Source of the DNA: Prorocentrum cordatum
Lineage: Eukaryota; Sar; Dinophyceae; Prorocentrales; Prorocentraceae
DNA: 64,000 nucleotides
Direction: 5' to 3'
Assembly: GCA_963575745.1 (NCBI GenBank)
Contig: CAUYUJ010010447.1
Span: 77,001 to 141,000 of the forward strand
Under the pieces are notes generated by a model. The model saw only the letters and a list, made by a program, of their open reading frames with translations, was not told where the DNA came from and ran no database searches. The position numbers and the translations under genes were made by a program. Shown here one piece after another: positions 38,431 to 49,625 of the stretch (positions are counted from its first letter, which is position 1; the number at the start of each line of letters is the position of its first letter).

Positions 38431-39490
38431 CTGTGCTTCAACGTGGATTGCACATGCTTTCTCAGGTTCCCCCGTCACAGATATGTTTTTTTGTCCGCGC
38501 GTACGTGCGGCAAATGTAGGACAACCAAATGTTTTCAACAATTTTGCGCAGGATCCACATTCTCATATCGCATCGCGGTGCGCCCGCGTTGATCCAGCAT
38601 GCGCTCAGCGCACGAATCCGTACCACATAGTACCACGTGGGCCATTCGCGCGCGCAGCCACAAGCGCGTGCCGATATATTTTCAAACATATGTTGCCCCG
38701 AAACTATTCAAATCCATATCTCGGAAACCATATGACATCACATGTGTTTTTCTTCAGCAGATCATTCGACAAAAAAAAGGGTTCTTAGATTTCCGCGCGC
38801 GCTGCTTCACCATCACCATCATTGAAGCCGTCGCATCACGTCATCGTATTCGGCCATCGCCGCAATTGCCGCCACCACCCACCCACCCTCAGCGTCGACA
38901 CGTGGTCATCATCATCACCATCAGCAGCAACACCACCACAATCATCGTCACTGTCAGCGTCAGCGTCGTCGTCACCATCATCATCACCACCACCATCACC
39001 ATCATCATCATCATCAGCATCATCATCATCAACATCGCCAATCCGCGTTGCCAGTATCGGCGCCATCATGAGACCGCGCCCGCCCTAAGCTGGGACGTTT
39101 CCGTCGGTAACTGCCACAACGGTGGCATCGGATGTGCCAAATGTGATGGCCGTTTTGCGCTCGAGTTTGCGTGGCAGTCTTGGCGTAGAGGTGCGCCAGC
39201 CATGGCCACGCCGCCGCCGCGTAGAATTTGCAAATCAAACTGCGCGTTTTCGATGGTGTGGCGGATTTCGCGAGCAGTGGTGTTGACATTTATGAGTTGG
39301 CAACTCATATTTCCATATTTGGGTTTTCGCCACATAGCTTACACCTCAAGGCCAGTGCCACCACATATCCAGCTTGCACCACAGAGTGTCTACATCATGT
39401 GTTGCAGTATGAGCGCCCCATCACATAGGATGGCCCACGTAGCTTATTCACCCACGATGCAAATCTCAACATGTGTGGCCCACGTTCCCA
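38431..39490. repeat. Degenerate dispersed repeat, copy 2 (pairs with 22620-23720)
   Basis: It shows the same order of patchy words as copy 1, including a CATCATCACC-rich tract at 38810-39030, CATCATGAGACCGCGCCCGCC at about 39063, AGGTGCGCCAGCCATGGCC at about 39190, and CACCACATATCCAGCTTGCACCACA near 39360 (given in part). No gene is seen. Confidence 0.38.
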
Positions 39491-40077
39491 CACAACCTTC
39501 GTACGTTCCCTCACTCCAGCCATTTGCTGCGATGTAGCCGCGCACGGTGGATTTAATGTTCTGAACGGTTCACGCCCGTTTTGTTTTTCTCGCGTTTTCT
39601 GCGCTTCTGTGTCTCCGGCAGTTCCTGGCGCGTCCCGCTTGTAGCCAGAGCAGCGCCTGCACCAGCTTCGATTCGTTTGCGCCCGCTGACTCAATCATGT
39701 TGCGACAACCGGCTTTTAGTGTGGATTTTGTGTCTTCTTATCATTTGTGTACAATGTGTGGGGTGTAATGTATGGGTGGGGGGCAACATCTGTATACTAT
39801 ATATATATATACACACGTATGCACATACAAACATACATACATACATACATACATACATACATACATACATACATACAGACATACATACATACATACATTC
39901 ACGTGCCTCTTTTGTGATACAATATACGATGTGCAAACCATGCGGTGTAAACCCATGCGGTGTCAACGATGCGGTTTACGCCTGCGCGGTATGAAACATG
40001 TGATGTCACTTGTGTGGCCAAATGCGTATGCACAACCGTCTACCATCTACATGCTCATACATGTACTCGCGTGTGCA

Positions 40078-40137
<60 letters not shown>

Positions 40138-40160
40138 ACAAAAAATGTTCTGACCGTCGC
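39491..40160. repeat. Microsatellite-rich stretch; no gene
   Basis: (CATA)n at about 39820-39900 and (TA)n at about 39798-39812 and 40088-40138. The sequence between has GTGTAAACC/GCGGTGTAAC-type words. No coding is seen. Confidence 0.85.
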
Positions 40161-40720
40161 CATATTGATGCAGGGTCCTCAGTGGGCCCTCTTCGGGGTC
40201 GCTTGAGGCAGTGTTCAGGCCGTCTTAGGAGCCTCTTGGTCCGTCTCGGGGCCCTCTGTGGCCGCTTGTGCTCCTCAGGGCAATGTTGGGGGCCTCTTCG
40301 GGCTGTTCTGGGTCGGTCTTGGGGCCCAGTTGGGCTGTCTTGGGGCCTCTTAGGCCTTTGGAGCCTCTCTGGGGGCCTGTGTGGAGCGTCTCGGGGCCGT
40401 CTGTGGCCCTCTTGGGCCCTTTTTGGGCCGTCCTGGGGTCTTCTTGGGGCCCTCGTTGGCCCTCTTCGGGCGATCTCGGGGACCTCTTCGGCCGTCTCGG
40501 GCGCTCTGGAGATCTGAGAAGCCAAGTGCGCGACAATTGCAAATTGAGTTGGCCGTCGAGTGCCCATTTTGGGCCCTTTTGGGCCCATTGTGGCCGTCTG
40601 GGGGCGCTCGTCGGGCCCTCCCGAGGCCTCTTGGGGCACTCTGGGGCCGTCTTGGGGCCATGTGGGGCCTTCCTGGGCGTGTTGGGCCCTCCTGGGGCGC
40701 TCAGGGGCCATGCTCCCCGG
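40161..40720. repeat. Degenerate ~12-bp GGGCCGTCTTGG repeat, block 1
   Basis: Dozens of variants of GGGGCCTCTTGG and GGGCCGTCTTGG. It yields long Pro/Arg- or Gly/Leu-rich frames on both strands that I do not accept as genes. Related blocks are at 41215-41500, 44225-44415 and 50860-51068. Confidence 0.75.
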
Positions 40721-40794
40721 CCAGACCCGGCGTCACGGCAGGTCCGATTTCTATGCATACAGGCTTTCATTACACTTCTGCTCGTGTGTATACA

Positions 40795-40920
40795 TATATA
40801 TATATATACACACATACATCCATACATCCATCCATCCATCCATCCATCCATCCATCCATCCATCCATCCATCCATACATACATACATACATACATACATA
40901 CATACACACATACACACATA
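40795..40920. repeat. (TA)n-(CATC)n-(CATA)n compound microsatellite
   Basis: TATATATA followed by CATCCATC and CATACATA tracts. Confidence 0.95.
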
Positions 40921-41214
40921 TGCAGAGTGGCATCCGGCCCATCCCACCACCGTGCTCGGGTTGTAGATATAGAGCCTTGCGGGCGGGATGCGGGTGGTGA
41001 TCTCTTTGGCGGCCTCTCGGAAGCCTCCCGGGATCGGTGTTTGGATGTTTGGGGGGCCTTTCTCTCCAGGGGTCTCTCGGGGCCTGATCGGACCCTTTGG
41101 GCGGCATCCTGGAGCTTGTGGGGGGGGGTAGTGGACGTTGGGTGGCGGCCTCGGCAACCATCTTTGGGCGACGGGCTCGGGCTGTCTCGTCGTGTCCCCC
41201 TTTTTGGGGTCTTT

Positions 41215-41500
41215 CTGTTGCCCCTCATTTGGGGCCCTCTTGGGCCGTCTTAGGGGCCTCCTGGGCTATCTTGGGGCCATATTGGCTCTTGGCCCGTCTT
41301 GTGGCTCTTGGCCCGTCTTGTGGCGTTTGTAGCAGACTGTTGGGCAGCCCTGGAACGTCGACAGCGCTTCCAGGGGATAACACGAAATTCGATAAACTGG
41401 GCATCTCGAGGCCGTCCTCGAAGGCCTCTTGGAGCCATTTTGGGTGTCTTGGAACGCTCTCGGGCTGTTCTCAGTGCCTCTTTGGCGCTTTTTTTCGCCC
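41215..41500. repeat. Degenerate GGGCCGTCTTGG repeat, block 2
   Basis: Same kind of word repetition as 40161-40720, including a tandem TTGGCCCGTCTTGTGGC at about 41286-41325. Confidence 0.65.
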
Positions 41501-41655
41501 TCGCTAGCCCGTACTGAGGATCCTCGGGCCTCTGGGAAGTCACGCGGGGAAACACGGGAGCGCGCGGAAACGCGCGGAACCGATTTCAGAGACTGGGTCT
41601 CTTGCCCCGAATTCGAGTATCATAATTTTTGAGTACGTATACAGGATTGAGAATT

Positions 41656-41703
41656 GCAGACGCCTGTGGAACACTCCACTTCGTGCTTGACAGCACGCTG
41701 GAG
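41656..41703 (+). CDS. Candidate internal exon upstream of 41975 exon
   Basis: GCA to GAG encodes ADACGTLHFVLDSTLE with good codon bias. It would end at GAG|GATACA, a GA donor of the non-canonical kind reported for dinoflagellates, and would join in phase to the block at 41975. The true 5' limit of this block is uncertain. The microsatellite at 41878-41945 would lie in the 271-base intron. Confidence 0.35.
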
Positions 41704-41877
41704 GATACATGTGAACCTATTCAGATTCAGTTTGTTTGTAATTGCATGTGCATGTGGATTTATGTCTCTATATACATACATGTGTGTGTGTGTGGTCGCC
41801 CCTCCCCCCCACACGATACATTTGACGTTTGAGTATTGTCCTTTCCCTGTGTTGCTTGTTTACAGTTTCTCTTTTTT

Positions 41878-41903
41878 GTTTCTCTCTCTCTCTCTCTCTC
41901 TTG

Positions 41904-41939
<36 letters not shown>

Positions 41940-41945
41940 CAATCT
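41878..41945. repeat. (CT)n-(TA)n microsatellite, intron-like
   Basis: (TC)n, then a TATATA run, then TCTCTC. It provides the pyrimidine tract before the acceptor at 41974. Confidence 0.92.
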
Positions 41946-41974
41946 CTCTCTTCGTTTCTCCTCCTCCTCTGGAG

Positions 41975-42109
41975 GGCTTGCCGCGGGCCAGGACGAGCGC
42001 GCTCAGCTGCGTGGACGCCATGTTCTTCGACGCGATCGGCTGCACGAAGGTCGGCGAGAAGCTCCTGCTCGGCAAGGGCATCAAGAAGCTCGCCGGCCTC
42101 GTGGAGTGA
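41975..42109 (+). CDS. Candidate terminal exon (44 codons plus TGA)
   Basis: After a pyrimidine tract and CTCTGGAG|G, the frame encodes GLPRARTSALSCVDAMFFDA, continues with IGCTKVGEKLLLGKGIKKLA and ends LVE before TGA at 42107-42109. Codons are almost all GC-ending, unlike the surrounding simple sequence. The family is not recognised. This is the clearest isolated exon in the middle of the window. Confidence 0.55.
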   Translation, partial: GLPRARTSALSCVDAMFFDAIGCTKVGEKLLLGKGIKKLAGLVE

Positions 42110-42327
42110 GCAGTCCGTAGGTCTGTGGAGGGCGATCAATGGAGAGGAAGCATGCTGCAAAATAATTCATAGATGCCTATAACATGTTAAACATGTTCAA
42201 GACATGTCAAGAACATGCTTAAACCATGTTTAGAACATTTCTCCGACATGTTCAACACATTTGTTTTTGAATGATAGGACTGTTTGGGTGTCCATTGCCG
42301 TGGCATCCACAACCGTAGGTCTGAATC
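42110..42327. other. Probable 3' flank; no gene
   Basis: AT-richer sequence with ACATGTT/AACATGT words repeated at 42182-42252. Nothing else is seen. Confidence 0.4.
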
Positions 42328-42528
42328 GGCGGCGAGCGAGGGGGGAAGTGAGAAGGAGAAGGCCTTCTCGGAAGGTTCGGAAGGCCCCCAGCCTCCTGAG
42401 AAGCTTTCTGAGCCTCCCCGGAAGGCAGAAACAAGAACTTCTCAGAAGGCGCGAGAGCCTCTGAGGAGTCCCGCCGCCTTCTGAGAGGGCCTTCCCCTTC
42501 TCGCACTCCCCCCCCTCGCCCGCCGCCG
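42328..42528. mobile_element. Small TIR element, family II, shortened copy (201 bp)
   Basis: It starts GGCGGCGAGCGAGGGGGGAA and ends with an inverted TCCCCCCCCTCGCCCGCCGC; the arms continue inwards through GAGAAGG.GAAGGCC. It lacks the middle part present in 35537-35928 and 62253-62632, so it is probably an internal-deletion derivative. Confidence 0.68.
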
Positions 42529-42802
42529 AGTGGAGCATGATGTCGGCTGCTGGAGGGCAAGCGTGCGAGGAGCGCAAGACGCGGATGCCCCTGCCCCTTC
42601 CCTCGCTCCCACACCCTGGGAGCCCCGCCTCGGGGTGCCCCCGTCGCCGCGACCCGATCCGTCTCGGGGTCTCCGTCGGGGCGCTCCCCCTTGGGGAGAG
42701 GTCCGTGGAGCAGCGGCGCAGCGGCATCGGCATCTGCCTCCCTTACAGCCCGAGCGGAAGAGCACCGGGGAGCACTGGAGTAGCGTGGAGTACCGTGGAG
42801 TA

Positions 42803-43064
42803 CCATGGAGCTTTTGTGGGCTCCGGAAACGGCAGGGCCGTTTTTTCACAGTTTCCCAAAAAACCTCCCTTGAAAATGGAAACGGCAAAAAAAACGGATA
42901 CGGGAAACGGCTAAACAACGGCTCCAGGATTGGAACCGGAGCCGGAACCGGTCAAAAGACGGCGACGGAACCAGTAAAAAACGGCGTTGGAACTGGCAAA
43001 AAAACGGCAAAACGGAACCGGTTAAAAAACGGTCCTGTCGTTTCCAGGGCCCACTAAGCCATGG
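42803..43064. mobile_element. TIR element with AACGG-rich core, 262 bp
   Basis: The left arm (42803-42846) begins CCATGGAGCTTTTGTGGGCT and runs to GGCAGGGCCGTTTTTT. The right arm (43024-43064) is its imperfect inverse, ending GGGCCCACTAAGCCATGG. The core is packed with GGAACCGG/AAACGGC words. A 16-bp direct repeat, AGCCCGAGCGGAAGAG, lies outside at 42747-42762 and 43099-43114. It has no ORF of its own. Confidence 0.65.
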
Positions 43065-43199
43065 AGTACCGTGGAGCAGTGGAGTAGTATCCCCACGGAG
43101 CCCGAGCGGAAGAGGACGGAAGCAGAGCAGGCAAGCCTCCGGAGCTGGCGGAGCAGAAGCGGGGGGGGTAAGTGGGGGGGCGTGATGTCCGTACGACCT

Positions 43200-43377
43200 G
43201 GGTACGGAAAGAATGGGTACGATGCCCAACAGCAGCTCCTGTTCATTTTGAACAGGGCTCGCTGTTCGCGCCGCCGCGGCCTGTGTCCATTCGAGACAGA
43301 AGGCCGCCTGCCCAACAGCGGCCGCTGCTGGTTTGGGGCAACATTTGTTGGGCATCGTACCCATTTTTTCCGTACCC
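43200..43377. mobile_element. Near-perfect palindromic element, 178 bp
   Basis: The left arm, GGGTACGGAAAGAATGGGTA then CGATGCCCAACA (43200-43231), is repeated in inverse at 43346-43377 with a single mismatch. Inside, CCTGTTCATTTTGAACAGG is an 8-bp hairpin, and CAGCAGC/GCTGCTG also pair. It is either a young MITE-like or foldback element or a structured RNA source. A diverged relative is at 58480-58840. Confidence 0.72.
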
Positions 43378-44224
43378 ATTTCGGGCGTCCAAAGTTGCAT
43401 ATAGTGTTCCGGGCCAATCGTAGGGTCACATTTGGCAGCAGGGTTTTGCTCAGAGAGTTCCCAGCGCGCGTGGGCTGTGCAGCAGGCGAGCGCGCAGCCT
43501 GAAGAGGGATTCTGGCTCGTGCTTCGACCGGTCCCGACGGTATGATGCCCCCGATCTGCCCCAGTCGCCAGGTCGTGAGGCTCCGGATCCCGTCGGCTGC
43601 GAGGCATCTCGCCGTAGTCTAGCTGTTACATTGCTCCCAGTGTCATATGTAATAACGAAGCATAAACGCATGCATTAGCCGGCGTGGACCCCAAGCATAA
43701 CACATCACTGCAGTGTGGATACGCCAGCTACGTGATACAAGCTGTATAGTGTGAGCAGTGTGGGGCAGTAGCTACACGAGATGCACATCAGAGGCGGCAA
43801 CGAAACGGCAACGGGCGGCAACGTGGCGAAATTTCGCCAGACACATCCAGCGCACGAGGCAGCAACGAGGCTGCTACGGGCGGCGACGTGCCGAAAACTC
43901 TCTGGACCCAACAGGCTGCAACAAGGCGGCAACGGGCGGTACGGCCGGCAACGTGGCGAAACCTCGCGGGACCAATCGAATTCTTTAGAGACGCAGTTAA
44001 GAGCTCCTAAGTGCAATCTTTGTGCGAGGAATCATGAAGAGCAGAGGGGAGGATATGACAAGATAACACATAGAAAGCGTGATCGACTCATGAGTTTTGA
44101 TTCTTGGGCTTACGCCACACCGCCGACCCCTTGGGGGGGCTCGCAGCGCGTCGCCTTCGCTCATGTTGTCGGTGTCGGTGCCTTTTGGGAGCTCGTTTTG
44201 AAACATATGTTGTATCTCAGAGGT
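43378..44224. repeat. No gene; ~62-bp GGCAACG repeat inside
   Basis: At 43796-43980 three diverged units share GGCRACGGGCGGCAACGTGGCGAAA and AACTCTCTGGACC/ACACATCCAGC endings (given in part). Elsewhere the sequence is mixed with no convincing frame. Confidence 0.5.
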
Positions 44225-44415
44225 GTCTTTTTCGGCTTCGTGTGCGCCTCTTGGTGGCCTCGTGGTGCCTCTTAGAGGCCTCTTGGTGCTTCCTGTGGCG
44301 TTGAGGGGCTTTGTTGGGCCGTCTTGGCCGCCTCTTGGGCTGTCTTAGGCACTGTCTTGGGTCTCTTTTGGGCCGTTTTGGGTGGCTCTTGGCCTGTGTT
44401 CGGGCTCTCTTGGTT
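44225..44415. repeat. Degenerate GGCCTCTTGG repeat, block 3
   Basis: CCTCTTGGTG, GGCCGTCTTGGCCGCC and GGGCTGTCTTAGGC-type words. It abuts the truncated 5' side of the helicase pseudogene, so helicase coding may have been cut here. Confidence 0.6.
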
Positions 44416-44419
44416 CGGA

Positions 44420-47400
44420 ACGAGCGCCCGCGGAACCCGAGCTTTCATGGTGCACCGCAGCCGAAGCATCGGCCAGGGGAAGCAGATAGGAACGCGCTCA
44501 TCTTGATGGCGTATTTTCGATCGTTCACTCTGCAAGACACAGATTTGGACGGGGTATCGAGGGTGTCAGAGTGGTGCACTGGTGAGAAGACGCTGGCACA
44601 AGCCGCGCGTGAGTGGTTGGATGGAGGACTGCCTTGCGTGGAATCGAAGAGGTATGTACAGCATTTCATGAGCGTCGTCGACATGCGTCCCGAGGGGGAG
44701 GATGCTGGAAGGAAGCGCGAGGATGACTTGTTCAGCGACGAAGATGTGGACGTCGACGAGCTCGACGAGGGTGTCCAGCGGCGCGTGCACGTTGGAGGCA
44801 CGCGCCTAGAGGACGATAGAAGGGAAACGACAGGCGCTCTTGCAGAAGCGCGTCGGCTGAGTGCAGCAGCCATGGCATTATCGACGCGTGTGCGGGGTCG
44901 AGAGGCGGGCGGGGATGAAAGGGGCAAAAGAGGAGCGTGGGCGAGAACAGACGGGCGCGTAGAGGTGCCAGAGGAACAGTTGAAGCGATGGGAAGCAGAA
45001 GCTCGGGCATCTCAGACAAAGATGAGAGGTGACGGGTTGGAGGGTTGCGAAATTGAAGAGGGGGGAGTGAGACAGGTGCCTGCAGGCGGCGCTGAGGAGT
45101 TGCGGCGGTGGAAAGCAGGACTGCGCGGACCTAGCAGCGGGCGCGTCGTAGATATGAGTGAGAAACAAAGAGAAGTCGTAGAGAAGGTCATAGACAGGGT
45201 GCTCGCTGAGTGTCAAGAAGACGAGAGCACAATCGGCAGTTCGGAGCCGTTGCTGTGGATGCTGCACGGAGGCCCAGGCACAGGGAAGAGCTTGGTGGTA
45301 GAGACCTTACGGAAACACGTGTTCGAGAGAGTCATGGGTTGGGAACACGGACTGGACTTCCAAGTGGCTGCGTTACAAGCTACGAACGCGTCCAGTCTGG
45401 ATGGTCACACGTTGCACGCCGCGTTTGGGATGACCCCGCACGGCCCCAGCACGGAAACCAGTAAGAAGCGCGGAGAGCCGGGCGCAAAGAAAGTAGAAGC
45501 AGCGAAGCGAATTCAACAGTGGCGTTGGCTCATCATCGACGAAATCAGTATGGTCAGTGCAAATTTTCTTTCAGAGCTGGATGCGCATTTGCGGTCTGTG
45601 ATGTCGGCAGCGAGGCAAGGGAAGGTGGGTGCCGATAAGGTAGACCGTCCGCTTGGAGGCGTCAATGTGTTATTTTGCTGAGATTTCTACCAGTTGGAAC
45701 CTCCTGGCGGAACTCCATTGAATGCGATTCCGACGTCGTGGGCACGGAAGGCGGGGCAGTATGCGCCAGGCGCCGAAGAAGATCATGGTCAGTACATCTT
45801 CTGGGGCGACGGGCCAGGATCCGTGGCGGGGATGACGGAATTGGTAGAGTGCAAGCGCTTGGAAGAGAAGGACGAGTGGTTCCTGGGAGTACAGGATGAG
45901 TTCCGACGGGGGACTGTGACAGAGAGGACGCGCCAGTTTCTGCATCGGAAACCTACAGACGTTCCAGGGTCTTGGTTGAATGACAAGCCAATGTGTGGTT
46001 CGCAGGCCTGCATGCAGAACGTGGAAGCTATCGCAAAAGACAACGAGCTGGAGTGTGGGCGCTGTGCAGAGGAAAGAAAGCGTCGATGTCTCGTAGCCAC
46101 TAGCGCCGCAGACGAACGGTTCGCACTTCCGCAGTTCGTCGAAGCCACTGCTGTTTGTCCCAAATCAAGATGCGAAGTGCAAGGTAGCGCGGCAGCGGGC
46201 CGTAGAGGGCTTCGTGCGAGAAGAAACAGATTTCGTGGGTTTACGCGCGGGATAAGGCAACGCACGCGACGTACCAGGAAAGACCATACACCTCAGCAGA
46301 CAAAGTGCGGTGGTTCGGATACCACGACAAGGCCTGTGCAGACATGTCAGGATGGTTACCGCTCGCCGTGGGCATGCCAGTTGTACCGACGGACCACTTG
46401 GACCGATCAGAGAAGCAATTGCTCCGAGGGTGTCGAGCGACGATACATTCATGGGTGGTAGATGAAGAAGAAAGGACGTGCAGGACGTGTCGTCGATATT
46501 CCTGCGTAGGATGCCAAGACAAATCGTGCTGGACTTTCACACCCACAAATGGATGCTCAAAGGGATGCCGGGGCCAGGGTGGTATCCCATAGTCCCTCGC
46601 GCTCGGACGTGGCATCTGGACTCGTATCGAAAGAAGCCCGTGTTGGGGGCGCGACGGAGACAGTTTATAATTTCGCCTGGGTTGGCGCGCGCGGCGCGCG
46701 CAGCGCAAGGGCGACCACTCGACGCGGTAATAGCGGACTTGGAGGAAGGCAGAAACGTGAGCTGGACGTCGAACTACGCGGCCATAACGCGCGTGAAGAC
46801 TCGGCAGGGTCTGCTCATATATCGGCCATTTTCGAGACAGCCGTACACTCGAGGAGAATTGGAAGGCACGAGGTTGCTGTTACAGAAGTTGCGGGGGGAA
46901 GCGCTGCCGTGGCCCGACATCGAGGAGAGGTTGATGCCGCGGAAAACATGCGGGAAATGTCGGAAGGTGAAGGAGAAGGCTGAATTCAGCACGAGTGAAT
47001 TCGGCGCGAAGTCGGGCCCGAGCTTCTGCTGCGAGTGCACGGAAATGTTGAAGGGAGCAGGGGAAAAGTGGTGCACGACTTGTGACCAATGGGCCGAGAT
47101 GGTCTCCAGAGTGGCGGGGGCCGAGTCCGAAAGGAGCAGAGTGTTCGCGCGGACAAGCAAATGCGACAGGTGCGCAGGGCCACCAGCCCGGAGGGAGTCG
47201 CAGAAAGAGTCTCAGGGGTGGCAGCAGAATGTACGAGACAAATTCAAGATCCGTTGCGCTGAATGCTGTGAATTCCTGAAGACGGAGGCAGAAATTACGG
47301 CGAACCAGTGCGCAACGAAGGGCGCAGGGGAGAAGCTCTGCAAGAAGTGCGCAGGGAAGAGGAACGGCGGATGGAACAAGTGGAGCCAATCGCAGAAGAA

Positions 47401-47690
47401 AACGGAGTGGATGAATGCAACGAACACTGCTCGACAAAGCGCGCGCCAGGAACAGCCGCTGAGGTGTTCGGAGTGCCCGAAAGACACAGGCGGAAGAGGG
47501 CGGGAATTCACGGACGCGGCGCATCTGACAACAGAACAAATCAACCACTATTATAAAACGGGCGCAGCCCATAGGCCAGTGAAATGCCGCGACTGCGACG
47601 CGCATCGCGAGCGATCGCGGGCGTTCAGGTGCTCCGCGTGCCCGAAAGAAACAGATGGGAAAGAGCGAGAATTTAGACGCATTTACACAG
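44420..47690 (+). pseudogene. Pif1/Helitron-type helicase, decayed
   Basis: One frame from upstream of 44420 to 45681 carries Walker A GGPGTGKS (about 45268) and Walker B LIIDEISMVSA (about 45530). It is interrupted by TGA at 45679-45681 exactly where the conserved GDFxQL motif should give Gly. Coding resumes in the same frame to about 46150, shifts +1, shifts +1 again at about 46235, and shifts -1 at about 46475. The C-terminal part has LPLAVGMPVVPTDHLDR, then AAQGRPLDAVIADLEEGR and NYAAITRVKTRQGLLIYR, the helicase 2B and late motifs. A long Cys-rich tail with repeated CxxC pairs ends in microsatellite sequence. I infer a Helitron-related or other mobile Pif1-family helicase. No Rep nuclease is visible and the 5' end is lost or truncated. 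Confidence 0.85.
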
Positions 47691-47700
47691 AGAGGGAAAC

Positions 47701-47766
<66 letters not shown>

Positions 47767-47820
47767 CACCACAAAGCACAGAACGAGAGAGAGAGGGAGA
47801 GAGAGAGAGAGAGGACAACA
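47691..47820. repeat. (GA)n-(TA)n-(GA)n microsatellite
   Basis: GAGAGAGA, TATATATA and GAGAGAGA tracts directly after the Cys-rich tail of the helicase pseudogene; they make up its apparent last residues. Confidence 0.95.
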
Positions 47821-48535
47821 CAAACGAACAGGCAGATGGAGAGGGGGGGATGGGATGGGGAGTGCGGTGGGGAGGAAGCGAGCAGGGAGTCTGGGATACT
47901 GAAAGAAGGAGGGGGGGAGTGCGAGGCTAGGGCCTGCCGGTAGTCTCAGGAGCCACGCCGCGCGACGGCACGCAAGGGAATTAGGCAACGACGGCGGAGC
48001 CACTCACAAGCTGGGGGGTGTTTCCTGCCGGTGTTGACGAGTGGCCGCGCTTCAGGGCGCCGTGGGTGGTGGTGGGCTATGCAGGCATTGGCGAGGCGTC
48101 CCGGCTTGCCTATAGGCCCACCAGAGATCTGGGGCTGCAAGGAGGGGGGTGATGACTAGGGGGGGGGGGATCTCATGGCGTGGGCCATGATATTTACCGA
48201 GATTTCATGGCGCATCTTCTCTTTTCATTGCGTCCCTGGACCCCCCACCTGGGCCGCGCACGCGCCGCCGGCCATGATTTGCACTCCCCCCTCTTGGATG
48301 CCCCCCTCTTGGCCGCCCCCGAGGAGAATATTCTAAGAACTGCTTGTGGTCTGCACGAGATTTTCTTAGAGAGAACGACTCTGTCCGAAAACGCCTCGTT
48401 GTAATACCTCGGGTGTCTGTTCTAAGAACAGTTGCTGTGTTCTTGGAACAGTGTTTGGGCTCGAACAACATGTCGGGGTAGGCCTCTGGGAATGCCACGG
48501 CGGCCGGCCCCTGCTCACAATACATTTTGTGTACG
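47821..48535. other. No gene recognised
   Basis: Mixed sequence with G runs. TCTAAGAACNG, TTCTTAGAGAGAAC and GTTCTAAGAACAG form short inverted words at about 48332-48430. No reading frame is accepted. Confidence 0.4.
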
Positions 48536-48539
48536 TGCA

Positions 48540-48990
48540 TATGCTTGTGTATACAAATATATGATAGAGCGCGCGCGTGGGGCCCGATAGACTAAAAGGG
48601 GGGCCCCAGCTTGAAGCTACCCCCCTCCCCCCTTCCCTGCTAAAGGGGGGGGGGGCTTCGGACCCCCCCCCCCCCCCCTTTTCGTGGTTCGGAAAGGGGG
48701 GGGGGGCTTCCAAGCTACCCCCCCCCCCTCCCTTTAATTGAGCCGGGGTGAGCCACCCCCCCCTTTGAAAGGGGGGGGGAGCTTCGGAAGCTACCCCCCC
48801 CCTCCCTTCTCGTGGCCGGAAAGGGGGGGGGGCTTCCAAGCTACCCCCCCCCCTCCCTCTTTTAATGGAGCTGGGGTGAGCCACCCCCCCCTTTGAAAGG
48901 GGGGGGGGCTTTGGAACCCCCCCCCCTCCCTCCCTTGGTGCAAAAGGGGGGGGGGGCTTGAAGCCCCCCCCCCTTCCCCCCTTTGGCCGC
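48540..48990. repeat. Alternating G-tract/C-tract hairpin array, copy A
   Basis: The repeated pattern is AAAGGGGGGGG, GCTTCCAAGCT, ACCCCCCCCCTCCCTTT, with occasional GAGCCGGGGTGAGCCACC. Each unit can fold on itself. Its left flank, GATAGAGCGCGCGCGTGGGGCCCGA (given in part), matches the inverse of the right flank of copy B. Confidence 0.85.
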
Positions 48991-49079
48991 CCAGCTCCCG
49001 GAGCCATCGCCCTCCCTTTCGCCTCCATTTATTCCCGCCCCTCTCCCTCCTCCTCTTCTTCCTTTTGCCTCCTCCTCTT

Positions 49080-49123
49080 CCTCGTCCTCCTCATCCTCCT
49101 CATAGTCATCATCGTCATCATCG

Positions 49124-49188
<65 letters not shown>

Positions 49189-49295
49189 GTACTCCCCCGC
49201 GGGTCCTTCCGTTCCGTTCCTCCTCCTCCTCCTCCTCGGTTTTCTCCTCCTCCTCCATTTTCCTCCTCTCCTCCTCCTCCTCCTCCTCCTCCTCC

Positions 49296-49345
<50 letters not shown>

Positions 49346-49625
49346 TTCCTCTTCCTCTTCCTCTTCCTCTTCCCCTCCTCCTCCTCCTCCTCCTCCCTCC
49401 TCCTCCTCCGCCTCCTCCTCCTCCTCCTCCTCCTCCTCTCTCCTCCTCCCTCCAATTCTTTCCCACCGCCCCACCACGTCCGTCACCCGAACTCGGCGCG
49501 CTCTTCTATCTGGGTCCGTCCTCCTCCTCTCCCTCCTCCCTCCTCCTCCTTCCTCCTCCTCCTCCTCCTCCTCCTCCTCCTCCTCCTCCTCCCCTCCGCC
49601 TCCCCCATCCTCCGCCTCCTCCTCC
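49080..49625. repeat. (TCC)n and (CAT)n microsatellites
   Basis: (CAT)n at about 49104-49188 and 49297-49345, and (CTC)n over most of the rest. Long poly-Ser, poly-Pro and poly-Asp/Glu frames are artefacts. Confidence 0.95.

Noticed and set aside
40055-40711. Long Pro/Arg-rich minus-strand frame (and similar at 50535-51540)
   Set aside because: It is read through degenerate 12-bp GGGCCGTCTTGG repeats and has no domain or codon bias beyond the repeat.
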